From assembly GCA_910587305.1 (NCBI GenBank), contig CAJUKV010000052.1, positions 1 to 21,719 on the forward strand: a stretch of 21,719 nt of DNA, read 5' to 3'. Shown in pieces: positions 1-8,505 of this stretch. Source of the DNA: an uncultured Lachnospiraceae bacterium. GTDB taxonomy: Bacteria; Bacillota; Clostridia; Lachnospirales; Lachnospiraceae. Made by a program: the position numbers and the translations under genes. A model generated the notes under the pieces. The model saw only the letters and a list, made by a program, of their open reading frames with translations. It was not told where the DNA came from and did no database searches. How positions within the stretch are numbered: position 1 is the first letter of the stretch; every line of letters starts with the position of its first letter.

Positions 1-13
1 TATGCGTTCTCAC

Positions 14-38
14 GGACTTTGCAGCAAATGCAAAGTCC
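14..38. repeat. Perfect 10-bp hairpin at the window edge
   Basis: The arms GGACTTTGCA (14-23) and TGCAAAGTCC (29-38) are perfect inverted repeats around a five-base loop. No T-run follows on either strand, so it does not look like a standard intrinsic terminator. It lies upstream of tmcAL, and whatever gene lies to the left is outside the window. It could be a processed intergenic palindrome or part of a larger element cut by the window edge. Confidence 0.6.
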
Positions 39-102
39 TGGGCTGAATAGTTACAAGCTTAGGACTATAAATGATTTTGTTTATGGTAATCTGAGGAAAA
101 AT

Positions 103-124
103 ATGATATGTTTAAAAATATCAT
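103..124. repeat. AT-rich hairpin in the tmcAL leader
   Basis: ATGATAT (103-109) and ATATCAT (118-124) form a 7-bp stem with an eight-base loop. It is flanked by A-rich sequence on both sides, including a run of six A's at 125-130. On the minus strand this reads as a weak hairpin beside T-rich sequence. Its role is unclear: it may be a weak terminator or simply AT-rich sequence. Confidence 0.35.
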
Positions 125-213
125 AAAAAACCATCTTTACTATTGTCCTTACCGCAAACAATACTTGCGATATATCACAATAGTCTATGATCTGGATATG
201 AGGGAGTACAACT

Positions 214-1596
214 ATGGGAGCAAGCATGAAAGTGGCAGCAATCATTGCCGAATACAATCCCTTCCACAATGGTCATTCATACCAAATTGAGGAAACCCGC
301 CGTCAAGCCGGCGCTGATTTTATTGTTATCGTCATGAGCGGCGACTTTGTCCAGCGGGGCGCTCCGGCCTTTTGTGACAAATATCTCCGCGCCCGGATGG
401 CTCTTAGTTGCGGTGCTGACATCGTGATTGAGCTGCCTGCTTTATATTCGCTTTCCAGCGCGGAATTTTTTGCAGGGGGCGCAGTCGCTTTATTAAAGCA
501 GCTTCAGGTGGTTCATACCTTATCTTTCGGCAGCGAATCAGGGGATCTTTCCGCTTTCACCGGCTGCGCCCGTTTATTGCTTCAAAATTCCTCCCGCATC
601 CATTCTCTGTTAAAAGCACGCTTAAAATCCGGCTATTCATATCCGGCTGCCATGGAATATGCAATTTCCGAAATTATTTCAAGAAGCAGCTCCTCCCCCT
701 TTGGTTTGGAAAATCCCCCGGGGGAACCTGCCTTCTCCTTAAGTTCTGCAAAAATCCATGAGCTGTTTTCCTCCCCAAACAATATTCTGGCTCTGGAATA
801 CTGCAAGGCGCTATATTCTGACTGTAATTTTCCCCCAAAAAATTCGCAAAAACAGAACCCGGAAAAGGACAGGCAAAACAGGGGAAATACCATCTATCCT
901 TTCACATTAAAACGTCAGGGCGGGGGCTATCATGACCTCTCTTATGGGAATAATGCATCCTTTATTTCTGCTTCCGCCATAAGAAACATTTTGGCATCAT
1001 CCTCTCGGCATTCTGTGAAGGGATATATCCCTGATAAGGCATATAATTTACTCCTTAAGCATAACCTTCTTGCATCTCCCATCACGGAAGACCATTTTTC
1101 TCATCTTCTGCACTATAAGCTTTTGTCAGAACAGGAACGGGGATTTGCCGATTATTTGGACTGCGATAAAAGCCTGTCGGATAAAATTTGCAAAAACATT
1201 CCAAATTTCAAAAATTTTACCGATTTCTGTGGTCTGTTAAAATCAAAAGATATCACCTACTCTCGTATAAGCCGGGTGTTAACGCATATTCTGCTGAATA
1301 TGGAAACACCCGATTTTTTCAGGGAATCCTTAGGGCAAAGAAGGTTTTTTGTCCCCTATGCGCGGCTTTTGGGTTTTCGCAAAAGCGCCGCCCCGCTTCT
1401 TCATGCCATAAAGAAAAGCAGCGCTATTCCGCTGCTTTCCAAACCTGCCGACGCCCGTTACCTTTTAGACAAAAAGGCATATTCTCTGCTGCAGCAGGAT
1501 TTTTTCTGTTCTTCCGTTTATGAATCCATTGCGGCGGCGTACCAAAAAAGGCCCCCGATAAACGAAATGAAACGCTCTCCCATTGTAATCTCCTAA
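214..1596 (+). CDS. tmcAL: tRNA(Met) cytidine acetate ligase (TmcAL, YlbM family)
   Basis: The protein (460 residues) belongs to the nucleotidyltransferase-like family whose Bacillus subtilis member YlbM/TmcAL uses ATP and acetate to make N4-acetylcytidine at the wobble C34 of elongator tRNA-Met in the cytoplasm. Visible family signatures are the N-terminal AEYNPFHNGH block with the HxGH nucleotide-binding motif (H18, H21), the SGDFVQRG block near residues 42-49, and ELPALYSLSSAEFFAGGA near 73-90. The length is slightly above the usual size of about 400, partly because of a polar insert around residues 205-225. The start used has AGGGAG at 201-206 with seven-base spacing. ATG 226, preceded by GGGAG, is a real alternative because family members usually begin MK followed directly by the nucleotide-binding strand. 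This is the only plus-strand gene and it converges with the transporter cluster. Its end is 52 bases from the end of the 1649 gene, with no clear terminator seen between them. Confidence 0.93.
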   Translation: MGASMKVAAIIAEYNPFHNGHSYQIEETRRQAGADFIVIVMSGDFVQRGAPAFCDKYLRARMALSCGADIVIELPALYSLSSAEFFAGGAVALLKQLQVVHTLSFGSESGDLSAFTGCARLLLQNSSRIHSLLKARLKSGYSYPAAMEYAISEIISRSSSSPFGLENPPGEPAFSLSSAKIHELFSSPNNILALEYCKALYSDCNFPPKNSQKQNPEKDRQNRGNTIYPFTLKRQGGGYHDLSYGNNASFISASAIRNILASSSRHSVKGYIPDKAYNLLLKHNLLASPITEDHFSHLLHYKLLSEQERGFADYLDCDKSLSDKICKNIPNFKNFTDFCGLLKSKDITYSRISRVLTHILLNMETPDFFRESLGQRRFFVPYARLLGFRKSAAPLLHAIKKSSAIPLLSKPADARYLLDKKAYSLLQQDFFCSSVYESIAAAYQKRPPINEMKRSPIVIS

Positions 1597-1648
1597 CCCG
1601 GATAAACCGGAGCCAAAATTGATAACAAGCCCCTTGACTGCCTCTGCA

Positions 1649-4171
1649 TCAGCGCGTCTCATTCACATAAAGCTGCGCCCTGCTCTGGATGATGGCCGCC
1701 ACATCCTGCGCCTTCTTTTGACCGGCAAAATAGGGAGCCGCCTCCTCCTCTATTATCTTAAGCAGATTCTCATCCAGCTTATAAACCTGAGTGAGACTGT
1801 AAAGCTGCTCCTTAAAATCCTCCACCTCCTGGGGCGTCATGGGCGGAATAATCACTTCCTGACCGTCTATATAATAAGTATCGTCATATTCCACTTTTTT
1901 ACCGTCTTCCATATAGTAAGGTTTCTGCGTGGCTTCCTCTCCAAGTTCATCCAGTCTCTTGATGCTGATCGGAAATCCATAATTTATATTTTCCTCCTGA
2001 TATTCATCCGTAAGGAAGGTACGCAGAAAAGCCCAGGCTCCTTCTTTGTTCTTGGACTTTGCAGACATGGCAAGCTGCAAATCAGGCCAGATTACGCTGC
2101 CATCCTCATTGGCACAGGGAAAACCAATCATGGTAACCTTTTCCCCAAATCTTCCCTTTTCCTCCCTGATATAAGATCTGAAATCACCAAACCCATTTAC
2201 GGAGGCAATAACCTTTCCCTCCCGCCACATGGATTCCCACTTATTCCAATACTCATCTTCGTAAAAGGTATCGTCCACTTCTTCCGGGAAAAGGCTGATT
2301 AACTCCAGCGTCTGGATAAAGCTGTCGGAATCAAAATTGCAGGCGCCGCTTTCCCAGTCAATAAACTGATCCCCTGACATGGTAAGGCAGTAGCGCAATA
2401 TCGTATCTCTTGTATTCATTTCAAAAAGCATGGTGTTCGCCGGCTTTGATGCCAGCAGCTCAAGAGCTTCCTGTACCGTCCAGCCTCTTTCCTCTCCAAC
2501 CTCCGATGTTTTGGCAAGCACTGTCTGTATGGAATAAGATGGCACAACGGTATATAGTTTACCATTTACGGAAAAAGCCTCCACTACATTAGGCATAAAA
2601 TTGTTGATATCCAGTTCGGCGTCCCTTTCAATGTAGGGCTTTATATCCTCCAAAAGGCCTTTACTAATATAACTGTCCACAGGCATTACATCCTCCAGCA
2701 CAATAATATCCGGTACCTTCCCTGTGGCAATATCCGTATTCAGTCTGTTAACTCCCTCCATGTAATCATCTGAGCCGTACATGGAATTATAATCGGAAAT
2801 GGAAATCCGATAATCTTCGCTTTCTTTGTTAAATTGAATCACACTCCGCCTTATGTTCCAGTTGGTAAAGCCCATGGCCAGATTAATTACCTGCTTTTCC
2901 TTTACTTCCTCCGGCGGCACCTTGGTAAACTTTGCCAGCACACTGTCGCCTGTTTCCGAATCGTCGTGCATAGCATAAAACTCTGTTTCATTAATTCCCA
3001 TCACCTGGTAAAGATTGTAAAAATCCAAATCCGAATCGATATAATTCATCAGACAGGTTTTATCCGCATCTCCCAGGTTATAGCCATACACCCCGTAGTT
3101 GTCCGTCATGTACAAATCATATCCTGTCCCGGCATAAAAAGAAAACTCATAAGACAGGCCCGGAACCTGATATTTTTCACCGAAAGTCCCGGTGTCCAGG
3201 TCTACCACCCCTATGGTGATTCCGTTTTCTTCATCATTGAAAATCGCTACAGTTCTTCCGTCCCCAAGAGAAATAAAAGAAGAACGATCCAGCAGTTCCT
3301 GATTCTCATTTTTAGCGGAAGCTCCTACGTAGTTTCCTTCAAGATCAAATTTTAAAAAAATGCCATAGGAATTGAGATAGATTCCATTTCCCTTTTTAAA
3401 AATCATATCGCTGATATAAAAATAACCGTTTTCTTCCCAAAGCTTCGATAGCGCGGGAAGGTCGTTTAACTTTACGGAAAAAATTTTTTCTCCTGTAAGC
3501 GTCATTTTGGTCAGATAGTAATCATCCACATACTCTTCATCCCCCGTAGGAACGTCGTCTACCGCATCCACCGCCATATCCTGTACGGCTTCGTCCGCGT
3601 CCTGGGTATCCTCTGTGGCCTCATCTTCCTCCGACTCTGCCTGCGCATCTGCTTCCCCCTGGGTATCTTCCTGTGGGTTCTCATTTGAGGCCGGTTCATT
3701 TTCAGAGGTCTGTTCATCCTGCCCTTCTTCCTCCTGTGCCTCTCCAGGTTCAATTGCTTCCTCTTCCAATGCCGGCGCGTCGCCGCCTTCCGAAGAAGAT
3801 TCTCCTCCAACCATGTAAAAAACATTTTCAATACAGTAAATGTTTCCCTCATCATCCAAATTGATGTTTCTTAGATTGACATTCTCTTTCTGTGGAAAAG
3901 AAAATGTCTCCGCAATAGTTCCATCATTGTTTAGCTTATAAAAATATAGAATAGAATCTCCCTCATCCTGCCAGTCAGTGCCATAGGCATAAATATCTTC
4001 CCCAACGCGGGTTATCTGTCTTGCCGCCACAATCTCCAGATCTTCCATACGGTATACATAGTCTTTTGAGACTGTTTTTGCCGTAGCGCCGTCTTCTTTT
4101 TTCCTTCCACAGCCCCAAAGACCAGCCGCCATAAGGAAAACCAACGCCAAAAGAAAAACTCTCTTTTTCAT
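1649..4171 (-). CDS. Lipoprotein with propeller-like N-domain and solute-binding (SBP) C-domain
   Basis: An 840-residue predicted lipoprotein. The start MKKRVF at 4171 follows AAGGGGGATT and is preferred to the upstream ATG at 4237. A basic N-terminus, a hydrophobic stretch and Cys21 (GLWGC) form a signal peptide with lipobox. Residues ~40-120 and ~217-420 contain short repeats of the type GEDIYAYG, EGNIYCIEN and GNGIYLNSYG, suggesting a beta-propeller-like sensor domain. Residues ~122-216 are an Asp/Glu/Gln/Ser-rich, low-complexity insert. From ~427 to the end the sequence resembles an ABC solute-binding protein of the carbohydrate type (for example GFTNWNIRRSVIQFNKES, DIVVLED-like and GAWAFLRTFL blocks). 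Ordinary solute-binding proteins have about 420 residues, so roughly half of this protein is extra. It is a diverged paralogue of the 9553-11844 product, sharing the ending R-x-Q-[LI]-Y-V-N-E-x-R. It is last in the cluster. The ligand is unknown. Confidence 0.85.
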   Translation of the reverse strand: MKKRVFLLALVFLMAAGLWGCGRKKEDGATAKTVSKDYVYRMEDLEIVAARQITRVGEDIYAYGTDWQDEGDSILYFYKLNNDGTIAETFSFPQKENVNLRNINLDDEGNIYCIENVFYMVGGESSSEGGDAPALEEEAIEPGEAQEEEGQDEQTSENEPASNENPQEDTQGEADAQAESEEDEATEDTQDADEAVQDMAVDAVDDVPTGDEEYVDDYYLTKMTLTGEKIFSVKLNDLPALSKLWEENGYFYISDMIFKKGNGIYLNSYGIFLKFDLEGNYVGASAKNENQELLDRSSFISLGDGRTVAIFNDEENGITIGVVDLDTGTFGEKYQVPGLSYEFSFYAGTGYDLYMTDNYGVYGYNLGDADKTCLMNYIDSDLDFYNLYQVMGINETEFYAMHDDSETGDSVLAKFTKVPPEEVKEKQVINLAMGFTNWNIRRSVIQFNKESEDYRISISDYNSMYGSDDYMEGVNRLNTDIATGKVPDIIVLEDVMPVDSYISKGLLEDIKPYIERDAELDINNFMPNVVEAFSVNGKLYTVVPSYSIQTVLAKTSEVGEERGWTVQEALELLASKPANTMLFEMNTRDTILRYCLTMSGDQFIDWESGACNFDSDSFIQTLELISLFPEEVDDTFYEDEYWNKWESMWREGKVIASVNGFGDFRSYIREEKGRFGEKVTMIGFPCANEDGSVIWPDLQLAMSAKSKNKEGAWAFLRTFLTDEYQEENINYGFPISIKRLDELGEEATQKPYYMEDGKKVEYDDTYYIDGQEVIIPPMTPQEVEDFKEQLYSLTQVYKLDENLLKIIEEEAAPYFAGQKKAQDVAAIIQSRAQLYVNETR

Positions 4172-4228
4172 ACCAATCCCCCTTTTCTTGCCGACACCCT
4201 CAAATATGGGCGCAAGCACTAATTTAAG
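4172..4228 (-). repeat. Leader repeat, copy A (before the 4171 start)
   Basis: Copy A of a leader module shared with 9474-9530, 14513-14569 and 18265-18323. Read on the minus strand it has arm TAAATTAG, spacer TGCTTGCGCC, arm CATATTTG, then GAGGGTGTCGGCAAG and the ribosome binding site region ending at the ATG. This copy has the most degraded arms, but the ten-base spacer and the distal GGCAAGAA/GGGGGATT part closely match copy C. Confidence 0.75.
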
Positions 4229-4241
4229 AGCGGGCATACTC

Positions 4242-5342
4242 CTAAAAATGCTTCCATTTACTCTTTTCTCCCTTTATCCTTTGAACCATCTTATCCTTTG
4301 TACGCACAATAAGGCTTGCAACATCCCTGAAAGTCCAGGTTCTGTTTCTCCATCTTATGATAAGGAAAACCGTAATTATTCCGCCGGGAATCAGCAAAAA
4401 AAGGATCCGGAACAGTAAAACAATTGCTTTTATATCCTCCCATCCCCTTCCAATATTTTCCCAATAGGGGAACTTTACAGCGCTGTTTTGCATAGACCGT
4501 GTTCCAAAATCAAGGAGTACCGAAACAAGGGCCTCCACCGAATAGCGGGAAGAATTTTCAACCATCACCATATCTTTTTCGTCTATTCCAAGTTTTTCTT
4601 TTACGTTGTTATACAAAAAGCTCTTTACCGGGTTAGGTGCAACTACCTCATAAACGCTAATCCCATCGCTCTCTCCATAAGCGGAAAGCGACTCGTTAGA
4701 AACATACACAACCGTCTTTTTAAGCCCTGCATTTTCCGCAAATTTTCCTTCCTGCTTTTTCACCACTCCCGCCACATAGTGGGGGATGTTTCCAATCATC
4801 ACACTTTTTCCGGCAATATCATTCGATCCAAACAACTGCCATGCGGCGTCCTCATCCAAAATAATAAAATCCTGCATCAGGTCGCTGCCCGAAAAATATC
4901 TTCCGGATACCAACCGCAAGGGATGAAACAGAAAAAAATCTCCTCCAATTCCCACCGCGTCCGCCTCAAGCTTTCCCTTTTCACTGACCACCGTAATGCT
5001 TCCAAGGGAGCTATAGGCGTCTATAAAGAGCCGCTTACCGCCTTCTTCGCCCACTTCATCTGCGGGCAAAACCTCTTTAAGACTCTGTTCCAGCGTTTTT
5101 TCATAACTTAAAATCGTATATTCATCTACTTCCGTATGCTCCGCAAAAAAACAGCTTACCTGCGCGCTGCCGCCATCCTCATCCCAACGGGCGGCCGCCT
5201 GCTGGTCAATCAACCCGTTTACCTTATGATTGGACCAAAGCGTCAGGGCCAAAAACAGCGCTAAGGATAAAAACACTGTCAGGGAACAGATAATTTCCTT
5301 AAATGACAGGCCGCGCAGCCATTCCTTTATCCCTAAAGCCAT
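4242..5342 (-). CDS. MacB periplasmic-core-like membrane protein with only two membrane segments
   Basis: 366 residues. The start at 5342 is chosen because GGAGG lies seven bases upstream; ATGs at 5348 and 5366 are too close to or upstream of that site. One membrane segment lies at about residues 17-36. It is followed by a large extracytoplasmic domain with MacB/FtsX-type features such as DAYSSLGSITVVSEKG, SGRYFSGSD and WQLFGSNDIAGKSVMI (the VVGVVKD-like strand appears as YVAGVVKKQ). A second segment lies at about 306-331, followed by a basic tail. MacB-type permeases normally end in three more membrane helices that couple to the ATPase; those are missing, and no ATPase gene is nearby. The gene lies 29 bases after the membrane fusion protein gene and 70 bases before the 4171 start, so all three are probably co-transcribed. 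A role as partner of the fusion protein is inferred from context. Confidence 0.75.
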   Translation of the reverse strand: MALGIKEWLRGLSFKEIICSLTVFLSLALFLALTLWSNHKVNGLIDQQAAARWDEDGGSAQVSCFFAEHTEVDEYTILSYEKTLEQSLKEVLPADEVGEEGGKRLFIDAYSSLGSITVVSEKGKLEADAVGIGGDFFLFHPLRLVSGRYFSGSDLMQDFIILDEDAAWQLFGSNDIAGKSVMIGNIPHYVAGVVKKQEGKFAENAGLKKTVVYVSNESLSAYGESDGISVYEVVAPNPVKSFLYNNVKEKLGIDEKDMVMVENSSRYSVEALVSVLLDFGTRSMQNSAVKFPYWENIGRGWEDIKAIVLLFRILFLLIPGGIITVFLIIRWRNRTWTFRDVASLIVRTKDKMVQRIKGEKSKWKHF

Positions 5343-5371
5343 AGCCATACCTCCCGCATACCGCAATTTTA

Positions 5372-7402
5372 TTATGATTCATTCAGCCTCACCTGCTTGC
5401 CTGCCTCTACCGGCTTGGTGGATGTGGTAATCACATACTCATATCCATAAAGTCCCGCTGAAATAGCCGTATAATTATCGTCCGAAGCAATTACCTCCAC
5501 GTCCACCCTTGTGGCAATATACCGATTGCTTAAAGGGCCGCTTTTTGACTCCACAATTAAAATAAACTTTCCGTTATTATCCTCCCTCACCGCGCTGTTT
5601 GGCACTACAAATTCATACTCGGAGCTTCGCTGTCCCACGGAGATACTCAAAGACTGCCCTGACTGTATGCTGGAGCCTGTCACATCAAATTCCAGAATTT
5701 TTTTCTGTCCCGGATTCTCCGGATCCGGCTTAATTCCTGCCAAAATCACCTGCACATCATCATAATACCATGCATTTTGCAGCTCCGCCGTATCCCCAAC
5801 CTGGACTTTCCTTGCCTGTTCATTGGTTACTGAAATCTTTAAGGTATACCCTTTGCCTTCTGCCTGCAAAACGGCAGCCGGCTCCTCCGGCTTGGTGGTT
5901 TCCCCCGCCACATAGGCAAGAGAAGTAACCGTTCCCGCCACAGGCGCCGTAATGGCGGCTCCCATGGACTTTTCCGTCAGCTTCGCAATCTCGGCTTCCT
6001 TTTGTTCAATATCATTGCTGACCTTGGTTAAATCCAGTTCTGCGTTGATATCCGCATTCATTTCGTCCCGTTCTTCTTTTAGAAGGTCATAGACTGCCTG
6101 GGCGTTCTTAAGAGCCGCCTCTGCGTTTGCAATCTGGTTTTGATAAGCCGCCGAAGCCTGCTTATTGGCGTTTGTTTTATCCGAAAGATTTTTGTCAGCC
6201 TGATTTAATTTTGCCTGGGCGTCCTTAACACTGTCGCCTGGAGAATAGGAAGCCGCATTCACCCTGTTTAATCTGGCCTGCAATTCCTGCAGCTCATAGT
6301 TTAAATTATTTAACTGCTCCTGGTTGCTGCTGTATCCTGTCAAAGTGCCTACCGCGTCGTTTAAAAGGTCGCTTGCAATTTTATGATCCGCATATGCAAT
6401 TTTGAAATCTTGCAGGGCAATCTGCGCCGATGCCTCCAGACTACCCCAGTCGGCCGAATTACTCCAGCTATATGCCTCATCAATTGTAAAATCAGCGCCA
6501 ATAGCCGTATTCAGATCCTTCAGTTCTTCCTCCAGCTTCTCTCTTGCTACGATTTCCCTCTCTCTCATCGCCTGGATGCCGCCGGAAGGCGCGATGGACG
6601 GACTTGGCGAAGGAGCAAGATTTGCACTATTTTCATTTGCAATTGCCTCCGCACCGGATATCAGGGTTTTTAAATCTGCTATCTGTTTTTGTTTTTCCTC
6701 AATCCGGCTGTTTAACTCGGCTATTCTTTCCGCCTTTTCCCTGTTAAATTCCGCCTCCGCATTTGCTTCAGCTGTCTGTGCATTAGTAAGATCGGTAGTC
6801 GCCTGCGCCTTTTCATTTTCTTCCGGAATGGTATTTACGGTGGCGTCATTGGAATTAATGGTACTTTGCAGCGTAATTCTCTCAAGCGTATCCTGGCATT
6901 CCTTCACTCTGGCCTGTGCGGCGTCCAGACGGTTTTGCATATCCGCCACTTTTGTCTGCAGTGCGGAAAACCCGTCCGTGCGGCCGCTTGCCACCTTACT
7001 GATAATGTCGGAAGACACATTGTTCCCAAAAAGCCCCTTCATATAGGTCAGCTTAAGCTCCTCCAATTCCTTCTGGGCATTGGTCAGTTCCTCACTCTCC
7101 GCATCTTCCAGATAATAAATTACCTGATCCTTCTCGACCTCGTCGCCCTGTTTTACCGCAACACTGGAAATCACTCTCGACTCTTTGGCCACGACATTAT
7201 AAGGATCCGCCGCTTCCACATTTCCCGTTCCGCGCACTTTAGCCGTAATCGTACCGCTTTCCACATACTGGGTAGCCACCTCCGGCAGGGAATAATTCAT
7301 GATTGTATTTGAAAAAAAAGTAAGCGCCAGCATAATTGTCAAAAAGACAATCGCCGCATTTTTTACCCAATCTTTTCTTTTCCTTCCTTCCTCCTGATTC
7401 AT
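5372..7402 (-). CDS. HlyD/MacA-type membrane fusion (adaptor) protein with long coiled coil
   Basis: 676 residues, well above the roughly 370-400 typical of MacA. A short basic N-terminus is followed by one membrane anchor (about 13-33). A first lipoyl-type half-motif follows (residues ~49-99, with VRGTGNVEAADPYNVVAKES and VKQGDEVEKDQVIYYLED). Then comes a very long Glu/Lys/Ala/Asn-rich coiled-coil stretch (~100-480), interrupted by a Pro/Ser linker around PSPSPSIAPSGG. The second lipoyl half (AITAPVAGTVTSLAYVAGE) and beta-barrel/membrane-proximal parts (GQSLSISVGQRSSEYEFVVP) complete the protein. The fold is that of adaptors which bridge a membrane permease to the outside. In a presumed single-membrane organism it would project into the cell wall. 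The ribosome binding site is weak (AAAGGAAAGGAT). Its neighbours are a MalG-type permease upstream and the MacB-core protein downstream. Confidence 0.88.
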   Translation of the reverse strand: MNQEEGRKRKDWVKNAAIVFLTIMLALTFFSNTIMNYSLPEVATQYVESGTITAKVRGTGNVEAADPYNVVAKESRVISSVAVKQGDEVEKDQVIYYLEDAESEELTNAQKELEELKLTYMKGLFGNNVSSDIISKVASGRTDGFSALQTKVADMQNRLDAAQARVKECQDTLERITLQSTINSNDATVNTIPEENEKAQATTDLTNAQTAEANAEAEFNREKAERIAELNSRIEEKQKQIADLKTLISGAEAIANENSANLAPSPSPSIAPSGGIQAMREREIVAREKLEEELKDLNTAIGADFTIDEAYSWSNSADWGSLEASAQIALQDFKIAYADHKIASDLLNDAVGTLTGYSSNQEQLNNLNYELQELQARLNRVNAASYSPGDSVKDAQAKLNQADKNLSDKTNANKQASAAYQNQIANAEAALKNAQAVYDLLKEERDEMNADINAELDLTKVSNDIEQKEAEIAKLTEKSMGAAITAPVAGTVTSLAYVAGETTKPEEPAAVLQAEGKGYTLKISVTNEQARKVQVGDTAELQNAWYYDDVQVILAGIKPDPENPGQKKILEFDVTGSSIQSGQSLSISVGQRSSEYEFVVPNSAVREDNNGKFILIVESKSGPLSNRYIATRVDVEVIASDDNYTAISAGLYGYEYVITTSTKPVEAGKQVRLNES

Positions 7403-7437
7403 CCTCTTATCCTTTCCTTTCCGCTAATCCTATAATC

Positions 7438-7481
7438 CGGACAAAGAATGCCTGTTTTTATAGGCATCTTCCAAGTGTGAA
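7438..7481. repeat. Degraded second copy of the 14141-14228 intergenic element
   Basis: The block running from GGACAAAGAATGCC to AGTGTGAA aligns with 14187-14228: about 37 of 43 columns are identical by hand alignment. It keeps the imperfect hairpin AAGAATGCC/GGCATCTT with a ten-base loop (one bulge) and the terminal AGTGTGAA, but the partner arm TTCACACT is not clearly present. It lies between the MalG-type permease and the membrane fusion protein. Confidence 0.7.
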
Positions 7482-7483
7482 AT

Positions 7484-7523
7484 TTTAGCTGCTCTTAGGA
7501 GGTGTTCACGAACGGCTAAAAGC
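7484..7523. repeat. Inverted repeat between permease and fusion-protein genes
   Basis: TTTTAGC (7484-7490) pairs with GCTAAAA (7515-7521), enclosing a short palindrome GTTCACGAAC. It sits just after the stop codon of the MalG-type permease on the minus strand. No T-run follows, so read-through into the fusion-protein gene is likely; it may instead modulate or process the transcript. Confidence 0.35.
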
Positions 7524-7533
7524 CCTTCGCGCA

Positions 7534-8505
7534 CTAACCTTTGATACCGCCCTGATAAGTGATACCCTCCACCAAATAGTCCTCGCCGTACAAAAATACC
7601 AATATGGGAGGCACCATATAAATTGTCGCCACTGCAAACGCCAGTCCGATTTCTCCTGCATTAATCTTAGATAAAAAAACGGAAAGCGGATGCTTTTGCT
7701 CATCTGACAGTAAGATCAGCGGCTGCTCCACCATATTCCAGTAATCTATAAAGATTAATATGGCAATGGAACACATAGCCCCTTTACACAGGGGCATACA
7801 AATATGCCTGAAAATCTGCCACTCTCCCGCTCCGTCAATCTGAGCCGCTTCCATAACGGAGACCGGAATCCTTCTCATATACTTGGTGAGAAGATACACT
7901 GCAAAGGGAGAAAAAATGCCCGGCAGCCAGATAGCCCAGTTGGTGTCCAATATGTGAAGCCAGCTCGACACAAGGTAGTTTGGCACCAGCGTAACCTGAT
8001 AAGGCATCAACATTAAAATGATATAAACAAAAAATATAATTTCCTTCACTCTTCCTCTGTATCTGGTAAAGCCGTAGGCAGCGCCAGCCGCCACAAGAAG
8101 CTGAAAAACCACAATAGGCGCCACCAGTATCACCGAATTCCAAAATTTGAAAAGATATTCGGGGCTTTTTAGCAAAACCGTTATATACTGACTAAAAGAA
8201 ACCATATCCGGAATAAACTTAAGGTTCACTGTCTCCGAAATATATACCTTCCCGCCGGAATCATTGGTGGCAAACACTTGTCCATAGTTTGATGATATTT
8301 CGGAAGCCGACATAAAGGAGTTTGTGATAGTTAAAAGAATCGGCATCAAAAAAAGAACCGCAAAACAGGCGGCTATCGTGGTCTTTATAGCAATTCCCAC
8401 AGCCTTTTTCCGAAGCCGCCATCTTTTTTTCTTTTTGATCACCGCATCCCAGCGCTCTAAGGAAATTTCATCTATCTTTTTTCTTTTACCGGCTATCAGC
8501 TTCAT
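7534..8505 (-). CDS. MalG-type carbohydrate ABC transporter permease
   Basis: 323 residues with about six hydrophobic segments (first near 36-62, then ~125-145, ~155-175, ~190-207, ~243-262 and ~288-306). The EAA loop is intact: EAAQIDGAGEWQIFRHICMP at residues 219-238, the site where an import ATPase docks. This is the inner-membrane subunit of a CUT1-type importer and pairs with the product of 8502-9473. The start overlaps the stop of that gene by four bases (ATGA), which indicates translational coupling. A roughly 20-residue stretch between the first and second segments (about 70-92) is somewhat longer than in typical MalG proteins. No ATP-binding subunit gene is visible in the window, so a shared MsmX-like ATPase encoded elsewhere is the likely partner (inference). 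Confidence 0.93.
   Translation of the reverse strand: MKLIAGKRKKIDEISLERWDAVIKKKKRWRLRKKAVGIAIKTTIAACFAVLFLMPILLTITNSFMSASEISSNYGQVFATNDSGGKVYISETVNLKFIPDMVSFSQYITVLLKSPEYLFKFWNSVILVAPIVVFQLLVAAGAAYGFTRYRGRVKEIIFFVYIILMLMPYQVTLVPNYLVSSWLHILDTNWAIWLPGIFSPFAVYLLTKYMRRIPVSVMEAAQIDGAGEWQIFRHICMPLCKGAMCSIAILIFIDYWNMVEQPLILLSDEQKHPLSVFLSKINAGEIGLAFAVATIYMVPPILVFLYGEDYLVEGITYQGGIKG

Noticed and set aside
158..200. Possible promoter upstream of tmcAL (TTGCGA with TATGAT)
   Set aside because: The spacing is about 15-16 bases and the -35 match is weak, so I could not support it over background.
1597..1648. Possible terminator between the convergent tmcAL and receptor genes (CCGG-ATAAA-CCGG)
   Set aside because: The stem is only about four base pairs and no T-run follows on either strand.
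1619..2302. 227-residue plus-strand open frame opposite the end of the receptor gene
   Set aside because: Composition is that of an antisense frame (Leu/Ile/His-rich, no family pattern), and the minus-strand frame has clear solute-binding protein features.
3559..3855. Several long open frames opposite or offset to the receptor gene (for example 3615-3818 plus, 3559-3855 minus)
   Set aside because: They arise from the acidic low-complexity codons of the receptor gene; their products are Ser/Ala- or Arg/Lys-rich shadows without a ribosome binding site.
4242..7402. Complete MacAB-type exporter
   Set aside because: No ATP-binding domain (Walker A, LSGGQ) is encoded anywhere in the window, and the MacB-like protein lacks the usual C-terminal helices.
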